Shown here piece after piece: positions 53,670-62,700 of a DNA stretch of 64,000 nt. The position numbers were made by a program, and so were the translations under genes. Below the pieces are notes generated by a model. That model was not told where the DNA came from and searched no databases. It was given only the letters and a program-made list of their open reading frames with translations. How positions within the stretch are numbered: position 1 is the first letter of the stretch; each line of letters starts with the position of its first letter. Source of the DNA: Trypanosoma brucei gambiense DAL972 (lineage: Eukaryota > Euglenozoa > Kinetoplastea > Trypanosomatida > Trypanosomatidae); NCBI RefSeq assembly GCF_000210295.1, contig NC_026744.1, positions 62,001 through 126,000 of the forward strand, read 5' to 3'.

Positions 53670-54233
53670 TCAACGTGTCGCAGCGCGTAGCATCCGCTTA
53701 ACCGGGCGAAAGGTCATGGAAATTACAAGCATGGCAATACCCGCCAAAAACAACACCAACATCCCAGCCTGGGCCTTAATGAGACGCCGCTGCCGCTTTG
53801 GGAGCAGCTGAAACTGAAGCCGCTGGCGGTCACTGTCAGAAGAGTGCGCCCGTAAGTAATACGGTGAAGCAGGATCTTTTAGCACCTCATGCGCCCTGAA
53901 GACGCGGTCAACCATCTGCGCGTTGGGAGTGGGGCCATTTGGTCCATATTTTGCGCTCATCCGCTTAAAGGCCTCATCAATATCGTCGACAGTGCATGAT
54001 TCATTGAGGCCAAGCACATCCAGAGGGTTGAATTGAGCTAGAAAGGCCTCCTGGTCACGCTTTCCCGGAATCTGAGCGAACTGCGTACGCACTTGAACCC
54101 TGAGAAACGTGGGGCCAAGTAGTGAAGCGACGGCGGACCGCCGCAATCTAACGCTCACAGTATGTGGGGCACGAAGGTACAAGGCGCTAGGTGCACCGCG
54201 AAGCACGGTGACACGGGAACACGACCGATTCAT
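53670..54233 (-). CDS. J-like protein, degenerate, mitochondrial membrane-anchored
   Basis: The 187-residue protein starts at the first ATG (54233). The N-terminal 60 residues are Arg/Ser/Val-rich with no acid residues, a mitochondrial presequence. A J-like domain lies at about 70-130: Asn-Pro-Leu-Asp-Val-Leu-Gly-Leu, Thr-Val-Asp-Asp-Ile-Asp-Glu-Ala-Phe-Lys, and Arg-Ala-His-Glu-Val-Leu-Lys-Asp-Pro at helix III. The HPD tripeptide expected between helices II and III is absent (the site reads Tyr-Gly-Pro-Asn-Gly), so stimulation of Hsp70 is doubtful. A single membrane segment near 155-172 precedes a basic tail. This resembles mitochondrial J-like proteins such as Pam16 in lacking HPD, but with its anchor at the C-terminus. 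Confidence 0.85.
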   Translation of the reverse strand: MNRSCSRVTVLRGAPSALYLRAPHTVSVRLRRSAVASLLGPTFLRVQVRTQFAQIPGKRDQEAFLAQFNPLDVLGLNESCTVDDIDEAFKRMSAKYGPNGPTPNAQMVDRVFRAHEVLKDPASPYYLRAHSSDSDRQRLQFQLLPKRQRRLIKAQAGMLVLFLAGIAMLVISMTFRPVKRMLRAATR

Positions 54234-54748
54234 GGAAACAAGCTCCTAACGATAAATGAAGACGGTGCACACTCTTGTACACAAAACTCAGAGACTTCAA
54301 TTCGTAGCCCCTGAACTACGCCCCACAGCGATAGATTAAGTTGTTACTACCCCCTGCGGCGTACTATGTACAAGAGAGTTGAAGGGCGAAGGTAGACAAA
54401 AACGTAGCAGTAAGGATTCACGACAATTTACGCACTGAAACAAAGGAAAGAGAAAGCATCGTGAGTAAACGGTGACACGAAGGTTGCTGTACCGATAGGG
54501 CCGACACACACATACACACACACACGCACGTAGATACCTTCACTGAACTGCAAAGGAGGGAAGAAACCACGAGGTGGAGCAAAGCGATGAAAAAAAGGGA
54601 ACACGCAAAAAAAATCCACAAAGACCCAATGACCACAGTTTTAAAAAATGCCGGGCACCATGCGAGCGACACAACACGCCAGTCTCCCCTAGTGCAACAG
54701 CATGAGGTGTTTTTTTCTCCTCTCTTCTGCGCTGTTTCCCTCTCCACC
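54234..54748. other. Intergenic region
   Basis: The gap contains a CA run at 54508-54525 and an A-rich stretch at 54588-54620, which reads as a minus-strand pyrimidine tract. A frame here is the artefact of T-rich sequence. No gene is supported. Confidence 0.45.
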
Positions 54749-55330
54749 TTAGTCGTTTTCATAGAAAAGGATAGTTGGTTTCCGGCCATTCTTAAGTTCT
54801 GTGCTAACCAGGTCCCTGTCGAACAGTGCAATGAACTCCTCATTGTCGGCGCGGCTCTTATCTTGTGCATACCGTCTGTACTCCTCCAATATGCTAACCA
54901 AGTTCCAGCCCTGGAGTTTCCGCAGGCAGCCGCACACAATACCGGTGCGGTACCTGCCCATACTGCAAGTCAGCAAAAGAGGATAGCTGATGGGGTCAAT
55001 CAACTCATGCAGTATCCCTACAACAACAGGCTCCGAAAGCGTCATGCTCCCTCTATGATGACCAACTCCACTCATCTCAACGCAAGTGCGACTTGGGTGA
55101 GAATCATCGTGCAGCGGGCATACGGTGCGTATGTTGTTTTCGCGCAACCACTGAACAAATGCCTCGTCATGACTGTCCGTCAAGAGCACACAGGTGCGTA
55201 ACTTAAGAGAAGCTAAGAAGCCGTAGTGACATGGCTCCGGCGCACCACATCGGTAGATGCGCTCCTCGACGTACCCAAAATTTGACGGTACTATCATGCT
55301 GCGCCAGTTGCAACTAAGAACTGACTCCAT
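54749..55330 (-). CDS. Siw14-type atypical dual-specificity phosphatase
   Basis: The 193-residue protein belongs to the PFA-DSP group (yeast Siw14/Oca1, plant PFA-DSP), whose members include inositol pyrophosphate phosphatases. The start is the ATG at 55330. The longer open frame from 55390 uses TTG and its first 20 codons are a pyrimidine tract. The domain begins with Ile-Val-Pro-Ser-Asn-Phe-Gly-Tyr-Val and Ile-Tyr-Arg-Cys-Gly-Ala-Pro near 13-31. A Leu-Arg-Thr-Cys-Val-Leu-Leu strand is near 45, and the catalytic loop at 122-130 is CSMGRYRTG (Cys122, Arg128). In most family members His precedes the Cys, where here Thr stands. The general acid Asp is not clearly assigned. Confidence 0.88.
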   Translation of the reverse strand: MESVLSCNWRSMIVPSNFGYVEERIYRCGAPEPCHYGFLASLKLRTCVLLTDSHDEAFVQWLRENNIRTVCPLHDDSHPSRTCVEMSGVGHHRGSMTLSEPVVVGILHELIDPISYPLLLTCSMGRYRTGIVCGCLRKLQGWNLVSILEEYRRYAQDKSRADNEEFIALFDRDLVSTELKNGRKPTILFYEND

Positions 55331-55572
55331 CGTGGGGGAAAACAGGAAGAAAAGAAGGAACACAAAAGCAAAGAGATTTTTGACGGGCAAAAGGTACTGT
55401 GACGGTGCTCAGTGACAAGCACCCTCCCCTGCTGGAGTAGTTCTGCCGTGAAGAGAAGAAGTTACTCCACCCATTGCGATGATAACAAAAGATTAAAATG
55501 GGCAAGGGAGCGGTTTCCACAAATCGAGACAAGCCAAAACCGACGCAACCTGCTGTGAAACAGTCCCCATGT

Positions 55573-56175
55573 TTAGAAAGAAGGAAGCTTGGCACCAAAT
55601 TCTCCCTGTTGCCTCTGCCGCATTGCCGCATAGGGGTCGTGTCCGCCATCTGCCGCAACCTGTGTTTCGTGCATATCACGCTTCTCACGAATCCGCTCGT
55701 AACTCTCCTGTATTGCACACAGTGTGAGAGACATTTTCTTGTTTGTCTTAAGCTTTTCTCGCAACTTCATCATGAATTCGTCGTCATGCCCCGTGGACTC
55801 TGTCAGCACATTCATGTCTTTCGCCACACCACCCTCACGGCGAAGCGTCTCCACCCACTCAGCGTCATTTCGCATCTCCCGTTGGACCGCCTGCAGCCAC
55901 TTTTGATCGCAGCAAGCCTGCAAAACCTCGTGGTATAGTTGTGGGTTAAACATACGACCGCATGCAGTGGGATAAGGCGAATGCAACCCCACGCTACTGT
56001 GAAGGTGGTGACCGCGCCGTAACTCCCAACCAGGTGCCCCCTCTCCACCCGTCCCGTTACCGTGTCGCAGGGAATCATCTGTTGGTATCTGTCCCGGTAT
56101 AACACTCCGCCGCTGCAGGGCGATAAAAATACATGGAAGGTGCCCCCGAACGGTCCCTCCTAACGTGCGCCGCAT
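55573..56175 (-). CDS. Hypothetical protein, possibly mitochondrial
   Basis: The 200-residue frame starts at the ATG at 56175, and the minus-strand sequence just upstream (TTTGCTTCTTTAG) offers a good trans-splice acceptor. The N-terminal 27 residues are Arg-rich with hydrophobic residues and no acid residues, like a mitochondrial presequence. Residues 75-195 are polar and helical, rich in Glu, Arg, Lys and Gln, with a possible coiled coil near 130-165 (Met-Met-Lys-Leu-Arg-Glu-Lys-Leu-Lys onward). There is a conserved-looking Cys-Cys pair near 87. I do not recognise the family. A mitochondrial ribosome or respiratory-complex accessory protein would fit, but nothing in the sequence fixes it. 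Confidence 0.8.
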   Translation of the reverse strand: MRRTLGGTVRGHLPCIFIALQRRSVIPGQIPTDDSLRHGNGTGGEGAPGWELRRGHHLHSSVGLHSPYPTACGRMFNPQLYHEVLQACCDQKWLQAVQREMRNDAEWVETLRREGGVAKDMNVLTESTGHDDEFMMKLREKLKTNKKMSLTLCAIQESYERIREKRDMHETQVAADGGHDPYAAMRQRQQGEFGAKLPSF

Positions 56176-57160
56176 CGCTAAAGAAGCAAATTTAATATTT
56201 TATTCGGAATAACAAAGGCTAAGAAGGAGTTGGATTAAACGCGAGCGTTAGTCACCCCAATGCTCTCAAATAACAGTGGCTGGTTGCTTGCAGTAGGAAC
56301 GAATGGCACCATACGCTAACACTTTAGTTAAACGAAGCAACACCCCCTCCCCTCGGGGTTCGTATGAGGTACGAAAATCAACGGCACCCAAACCAAGATC
56401 AGTCCCACGCGCCACCAGCCTAGCGGAACCGGCGAAATAGTGCTCCAAGGAACTTGCCCAAAGAGCAGGACAAAAAGAGCATAGATATCACTACTTCTTG
56501 GGTATTCTCCCTTCCCCCAATCTTGCAGGCACAAACATGATGCAACCAAATCTGAAGCATACAAATGCACGTATATATGGAGCCGTTTTCGCTAATCACA
56601 CTCAGACCCATTAACACCATCAGCATACACACAGAACCAACGAAAGGGTCATGCTGAACCGTCTGCCACCATTTACCACTATCTGGAGCGCTGTTCCGAC
56701 TGGAGCAGAGTGCTAGTGCCTGCGTGGCAGCCGATCCTCCTCGTGGCGTTCTCAGCTATTGACAAACTATTGAAAGAAAAACAAAGGTATGGGCAGAATA
56801 GAAAGGTGTGAGCTCCAATAGACGGACCCAAGAAAGTGTTTGCAAAATATAGATAGACGTAAAACCCCTTCCACATTCCTACACCCTGTGTCAGGTAGTA
56901 ACGACCACGCGATGCGCACAAGTAAAGTGCGTGCACACCATCAGCTGAAACGACATAACGACAAAAGAAAAGACAAAAATATATAAATATGTTCCTTCTT
57001 CCACTACTCCACACATTTCGCAACAACAAGAACAGTGTGTTACACCAACTCAGACCATTACGATTCTCCTATTATGGCATCGCCCACCCAAGTGTGTCCC
57101 TTTTCCACCATCCCGGACCGAAAGGAGGGGAGAAGGGGAGGGACGCCCAATTGTTTCCTA
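56176..57160. other. Intergenic region with a possible extra splice acceptor
   Basis: This 985-bp gap lies between the presumed ATP synthase subunit e gene (upstream) and the hypothetical gene. Its base composition is more balanced than that of the low-complexity tracts. A strong pyrimidine tract followed by TTTCAG on the minus strand lies at about 56942-56975. Downstream frames (for example a 65-codon ATG frame around 56679-56873, and a 73-codon frame without ATG at about 56266-56486) are not convincing. Confidence 0.5.
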
Positions 57161-57481
57161 CTACTTAGTGAAAGCTTCAGCAAGCTGCTGGAGCTCTGCG
57201 GGCACACCTTCAAGCTGACCTGGAGTGGTGGCCCTGACGCCTTGCTGCATCAGCTTGATGGAGTCCAGTGCCTGTTGCCTCTCAACGTTCTGCTGTCGAA
57301 CCTTGCGCTGATGCTCCACCCACAGCCGGTCGTTAGCACTTTTTTCAATGTAGCCCTTCTGTACTCCCAACCACGCCGCAAAGAAGTACGCCACGTTGCG
57401 CACCTGATGAAGTGTCTTTGGAGCTGCCTTAGCCGACATAAAGTGTGTGCAAGGCTTGTACCTAATTCCTTTTGGAGACAT
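57161..57481 (-). CDS. Candidate mitochondrial ATP synthase subunit e
   Basis: The 106-residue frame starts at an ATG at 57481. Its layout fits F1Fo ATP synthase subunit e, a small inner-membrane protein at the dimer interface. It has a short N-terminus, a hydrophobic segment near 30-45 (Val-Ala-Tyr-Phe-Phe-Ala-Ala-Trp-Leu-Gly-Val-Gln-Lys-Gly) and then a long charged helix rich in Arg, Glu and Gln (50-80). The glycine spacing in the membrane helix is Gly-x-x-x-Gly, as in subunit e. From memory, a T. brucei subunit e gene lies in this part of chromosome 11. That is unverified. The alternative is another small single-pass mitochondrial protein. The frame itself is a secure gene by composition. 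Confidence 0.75.
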   Translation of the reverse strand: MSPKGIRYKPCTHFMSAKAAPKTLHQVRNVAYFFAAWLGVQKGYIEKSANDRLWVEHQRKVRQQNVERQQALDSIKLMQQGVRATTPGQLEGVPAELQQLAEAFTK

Positions 57482-57827
57482 GACAAAATTTCAACCGGAG
57501 AAACGCACCGAAAGAGCACCATACGCTCTGTTATCACAACAAAGATTTAAATAGCAGCCACGGATGATACTGAACGTGGAGGTAATGAAAGAAAGTGGCT
57601 CAAAAACGTCAGGTCTCACACACATGAATACATATACGATTTGGACCAAACGTGCAGATCGTAAATGAGCGTATCATCGATATATTCAACCATTAGCGAC
57701 AGACGCTTATCAAATAACTGGAGGAAGTCTTACGTAAGCAGAAGAATAGCGCCATTAAGCCAAACAACAGGGACAGGGTTACACAACCACAACACCTACA
57801 ATCGGGCTTGAACAACAACAAAAAAAG
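57482..57827. other. Intergenic region
   Basis: The gap contains balanced sequence with short A-rich stretches near 57805-57820, just after the next upstream gene's stop. No gene is supported. Confidence 0.4.
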
Positions 57828-58148
57828 TTACTTCACGCTTACTCCCTCGAATTGGGAGGCGCCATCAACGAAGCCATCCGCGGGTGGCTCCCTAGTGCGG
57901 GAGCGGAAAGCTGCTGCGGGGATGTAAACGTCACTCTCAGTATGCACCTTACCCAACGCATTACCGCGGAAACAAACGTTTATGCACGCAATACCGCAAA
58001 GACAAACTGCGGCCCCCTTCAGTGATCGCTTCCACGAACCCGTCGCTTCTGTTCCCCCAAACCACGTCGCAGAGGCCGCCTCCCGATAAGCCACCTGGTG
58101 CGGGATCGAGCAGTAACCACCCACAACAGATGCGCTCAGCCTCCTCAT
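57828..58148 (-). CDS. Small hypothetical protein, possibly mitochondrial membrane
   Basis: The frame from the first ATG (58148) encodes 106 residues. A longer frame starts with GTG and was not used. The N-terminus (Met-Arg-Arg-Leu-Ser-Ala-Ser-Val-Val) resembles a mitochondrial presequence. A single hydrophobic Gly/Cys-rich segment lies near 46-62 (Ala-Ala-Val-Cys-Leu-Cys-Gly-Ile-Ala). The remaining part is polar with Arg and Pro and ends in Val-Lys. A 141-codon frame overlaps in another register, and of the two this one has an ATG followed by a presequence-like start. I recognise no family. Confidence 0.55.
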   Translation of the reverse strand: MRRLSASVVGGYCSIPHQVAYREAASATWFGGTEATGSWKRSLKGAAVCLCGIACINVCFRGNALGKVHTESDVYIPAAAFRSRTREPPADGFVDGASQFEGVSVK

Positions 58149-58447
58149 AAGCAGTTTTGCTATCCCACACGCACCCTCGACACTCCCCACTCTGTGATGT
58201 ATATACCCTTCTTTTACAACAGCCTAAATTGAAAGAGAGGAGGGGAAGGAAAACAATACTTACAGTTGGCCATCTTTGTTGCAACCTTGCAGTTCCCGAG
58301 AGTCCCCAACAAACAATGGGACACGGATTTCCGCCAATATGTGCTACAAATGGAACAAAAGAGGTAAGTTTACGCACGCTATGCACGTGTGTGGTGTCTA
58401 GTATACATCCCAGCTATCAGCGCCCACGTTGCACGTCACTGGGGATG

Positions 58448-59518
58448 CTACGCCAGTTTGAAGTTGTGTCGACTCATGCGACTTGGCTTCAACTCCACGC
58501 CAGGCCCGTAGCGGTCCTCTGGAACCGGGTCCAGTTTCTGTACCGGTCGTGTGAGTGTGGGCGCAGACTCTTCAATCGTATGAAAGGTACGACCAAATTT
58601 ACTGCAATACGTGGGAATATGGCCAGCGTAACCAGGTAGAAACCGTTTGTACATTTCCCCTGGAGGTCTTTCCTCACGACCGCGGATCCACTCGTCCTTA
58701 TTATCGCGGTCGGTATAATAATCAAACCCGCGTTCCCTCCGTTGAGTGAGAGGCAACACGGGAGGGAGAGCGGGGGCAACCTCATGTGGTGATTCCGGCG
58801 AAAACCTCACCATCGAGAGCCAATCTACAACCGATTCCTCGTCCCCAACTGCATTAAGAAGTATAGCAGCGAAAAAGTTCAAAACATCCCGGGGAGGCAC
58901 ATATCCTTTGGGATATAGCGACGGAGTAAATACGGTTTGCAGCTCCACAAGTGCAGAGGCGATGACAGGCGATTCGCCTGCCTCCGGGGTTGCGCTCCTT
59001 GCAACCAGCGCCTCCTCGAGGGTGCGTCGCAGGACATCCAAAGGAATCATTGGCGCGGAGTCGTAATCAGTATACATTCCCATCAGCATGCTTATCTGCT
59101 CCTCCCGAAGGCATCTAAGAGGACACACAAGCTCAAGGAACTGGTCAACAATAAACCCTCCCTCGTCCGAGTAGGCTGCTCGAAGGGACTTGTGTTCCTC
59201 TGGAGTAAGCAAAACTCCACACTGAACCAAAACCGACTTCAAGGTTACGGGATTGATGCGACGCCCTTTTTTGCTGTCATCGCTGTCTTTTTCTGTGCTC
59301 CTGTGCAGCATCTTCTCTAGATTCAGGTAACCAAACGCGCCCCCCCGCAGTAACAGATTGGTTACCTTCTTTAATATCGGGGCGTTCCGCTCCTTGTAGA
59401 TTATTATCTCCGTGGGGCTGAGAACGGCGTAGTCGAAATTCATATTTCCCTTTAAGATGATAGTAGATTCGATGGGGAAAAAATACATCCACGTGGTCAC
59501 GAAAAGCTTATGAATCAT
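58448..59518 (-). CDS. EF-hand-like protein with axoneme-type C-terminal motif
   Basis: The 356-residue frame begins with ATG at 59518. An in-frame ATG at 59443 (Met-Asn-Phe-Asp-Tyr) may be the true start, since the first 25 residues are less ordered. A candidate acceptor AG near 59535 follows a pyrimidine tract at about 59545-59580. Residues 80-230 contain helix-loop patterns like degenerate EF-hand pairs, for example Leu-Thr-Pro-Glu-Glu-His-Lys-Ser-Leu followed by Gly-Gly-Phe-Ile-Val. Classic calcium ligands are mostly missing. Near residues 300-322 a segment reads Pro-Gly-Tyr-Ala-Gly-His-Ile-Pro with Phe-Gly-Arg-Thr-Phe. This resembles the Gly-Tyr-x-Gly-(H/F)-x-Pro plus (Phe/Tyr)-Gly-x-Thr-Phe motif of microtubule inner proteins of the flagellum. 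That placement is an inference. Confidence 0.82.
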   Translation of the reverse strand: MIHKLFVTTWMYFFPIESTIILKGNMNFDYAVLSPTEIIIYKERNAPILKKVTNLLLRGGAFGYLNLEKMLHRSTEKDSDDSKKGRRINPVTLKSVLVQCGVLLTPEEHKSLRAAYSDEGGFIVDQFLELVCPLRCLREEQISMLMGMYTDYDSAPMIPLDVLRRTLEEALVARSATPEAGESPVIASALVELQTVFTPSLYPKGYVPPRDVLNFFAAILLNAVGDEESVVDWLSMVRFSPESPHEVAPALPPVLPLTQRRERGFDYYTDRDNKDEWIRGREERPPGEMYKRFLPGYAGHIPTYCSKFGRTFHTIEESAPTLTRPVQKLDPVPEDRYGPGVELKPSRMSRHNFKLA

Positions 59519-59707
59519 AAAATTGCTAACGGAACTCGTGAAATTTTTTTAGGAAACGTGAAAAAAAAAAAGGTGGTGGAAAACATGCTCACACGAAAGG
59601 GAAACCACCCCCTCTTCACCGCCCTTCCCCACAACTCGTTACACGTTACTCCTTCCAGAAACACAGCAAGAACACAAACAACACAGAGGCTGGCAACCAA
59701 ATAGTGC

Positions 59708-62700
59708 TCAGTGCACAACTAAAATCTCACCTCCTACAGACATAACTCGCCTCAAGGGGTGCACTGCCAACGATCCCGGAAAAATTGGTCCCTGAACCCT
59801 CGTTTGGGTCGCCCTGCTCAGAATCGGCCGGCCCCGCGCATTTAACGCCGTGTACGTACCATCTGCGAAAAGCACACCCAACATGCCCGTGTGCGTGCCC
59901 GCGTCAAAAGCACGAATCGGTGGAGGTTTCGCCGCGGAGGAAGGGACAACTGCATCACAGAGTTCGTTTACACGAACTTCAAGATACGGCGCATTGACTT
60001 TCCGCGTGTCGTACAGGTACACTGCACTACGGCTTGCCATTGCAATCGTTAACTGTGCCACATCTCTCTCGACAGGTCCAGCTCCCAGAACGGCCTCCAT
60101 TGGAGAATATGAGGTTGTACCACAGCGGAGAGACCCTACTGCGCCTAAAAATCCTTGCTTCTGTCGGTCATCGTAGTAACGGACAAGGCCATCTGAGCAA
60201 CCCGCAAATACCGCACGGCCAGTTGTATGTGCACTGAGAGAGGTGATGGTAGGATCGCCTGACACCTTCAACTGTTGAATCACCTGCTCCTCATCAAGCG
60301 AAAGGATGTGTATCTCAGTTCCACCGCCATAGCCGATGGGTCCCCCATAAATGAGGTTAGCGTTGTGCGAACGGTACGCAGATTTGATGTCCACTGTGCG
60401 TTGAGGTGGACACGCAGAGAATACAGCCACCTCCACTGGCGTACCCTGGGTCTTTTCCCAGCAGTCTCGTATCAGACTGTAGCCACCACGCTGATTCACG
60501 AGCAGTAGACCCGCTTGCTCAGAGGCATCGTTGATCACTAAAATATCGTGCAATGGTGAGGCAAGATGAACTTGAAAACTGTGAACTGTTTCCTGCACGC
60601 TATACGACTCATATGACACGTGATGAATACACTGATTTCTTGTGGCTATCACCATCGCCGCCTCGAGCACACGGAGAGTGGAACAGATCACTTGATCGCA
60701 CGGAAGCAGACTTTGCAATATTTGATGTGGTGCGTAAACCAAACCCAAGTTCACTTTCTCATCTCCAGCACCGGGTATATCTGAACTGTGATTAGCGTTA
60801 TAAGTCGCGGAGTGGCCATCCACCGCTAACGACCTTGTCCTGTTGGCCGCAGTTGTGCACATTGACGGAGGCTCGGTCTTCTGGTCGTGCAGGTCAAGAA
60901 CAATTCGCTGCATGTTGTCAGCATTCCGTGTCACACGCGCGCGTTCCGCCTCCGACATAAAATGCGTTGAATTGGCAGACACAACACTCGACATACTGCG
61001 GAGGCTCTCATTCGTAAACCGCTGCGATTCGGGTCGCTTATTGTCACCTAACTTCTCCAACGACGCTGTAACCATCACTTTGTCGCACGCCTGATACAAG
61101 CTGAAGAGCATCAGTGCAGCATCGTGTACCATTCCTCGTAATACCGTGAGGTCCTCAGAACGAATATCATCCACAGCGAGAGGAGTCCATGGCGGCTCAG
61201 TTAAATCAGCCGGAGCGCATGGCGCATTTTCGAACACGCTTTTACTGTTAAAACACCTATTAGCTGTGGGACGAGATGTGTTAAGCATTGACTTAACCTG
61301 GACATCAGGTTCATCAAGAAACCAACTAGGGAAACACTGACCAACCTCCTGCATGTAATCCACATAACGAGTTTTGGCAGTGGTGTCTTGCAGTGACGGC
61401 AAAAAGGGGCCGTAATGAAACAACACCGTGCACGCAAAAAGAACCAGCTCTTGCCTAACGATCACGCTGGCATCGTACACCATGCCGCGCAGCTTGATTA
61501 GAAGCGTCTTCTCCACCTGCAAGCGCCGCACTGCGTGCTCACCGGAGGCCTCGCTTACTCGGAAACCAATCAGCGAGGACAGCAGCGTGACGCAGGAACC
61601 GCGCACAATCGGTGACTTGTCCTGCAGTAAGTGCGTAAACAAACCCACATGCGTCGTACACTTTCGTGATACAAAGTCCTTAGCGAACTGCAGACTAAAA
61701 AGAAGTTGTGCAAGAACTAAGCATGACCACGACCTCACTTCGGCACTGGGGGATTCTAAGAGGGATGCCGCAGCGTTGAGCAACCCACCGTTCCAACACT
61801 CCACACATGCAGTGGTGCCACCATGTCGGAGAAGTTGACAAAACAAGTAGCATGCAATTTCCTTGCATCTGCCGAGATCCACTCCCTCCATGAGGTAGCA
61901 TGAAATCTGTGCTGGACACGCAGAATTGTTACCACTTGCTTGGGTGTCACCTCTCCCAACACGGCGGTTCACGTTGTTCAACGCGCGCAACGGCGCCACC
62001 TGCCCGCGTTCCACAGTCTGGACACATAAATCCTTTTCCGTCAGCGTCAGTACTTTAATGAAGCGGTTTCCCAGCCGCCTCTTAATCAATTCGGACGTAC
62101 CCAGACTTTCATCAACCCGCAACACTTGCATCCAGAGCACACTTGCCATAAGAAACAGCTCTTGGTTCCCCAACAAACTGGTGATGTGTGTAAGAATGCC
62201 GCAAAGAATCGCCCATTTTCCTGCAATCACGTCTGAGTCTAAATAAGTGACTAGCAGTGTGAGTGCGGCAACACAACATTGGGGACGCTTCAAGGCCGAG
62301 AGAACAGAGGGCAACTCCTCAGGTTGTTCCCTCATGTCTCCCGACTTCAGCCAAACCTCAAATGACATCAACTGATCTTCAAAAAATGTTGATGGCTTGT
62401 ACGTGTAGTTGGGATTTAGCACTAGATCTCGCGTCAGGAGGTCTGGTAGTTGACAAATAACATTCTCCAACGTGTAGTCCCAGAGGTCCCAAGCATGGTG
62501 CAAGTGGGCTTCTTCGGGTATGGGTGGATGAGTTTGCGGTACGCAGCCAACCTCGCGTAGGAGCCGATCGGCCAGCAAGAAATTCCGAAACAGTACCATC
62601 GTGGTTTCGTCCCGCCGAAATAACTTGCAATACAACGGGGAAGGCACGATGCACCAAGCGACAATGTCAGTCACAGCAGTCAAGATAAGCTGCAACTCAC

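Noticed and set aside
56266..56486. 73-codon open stretch in the 985-bp gap
   Set aside because: No ATG in frame and no recognisable domain. Probably chance in balanced-composition DNA.
57961..58386. 141-codon minus-strand frame overlapping the small mitochondrial-type gene
   Set aside because: It overlaps in another register and has no presequence, domain or coding-like composition advantage. The 106-codon ATG frame is preferred.
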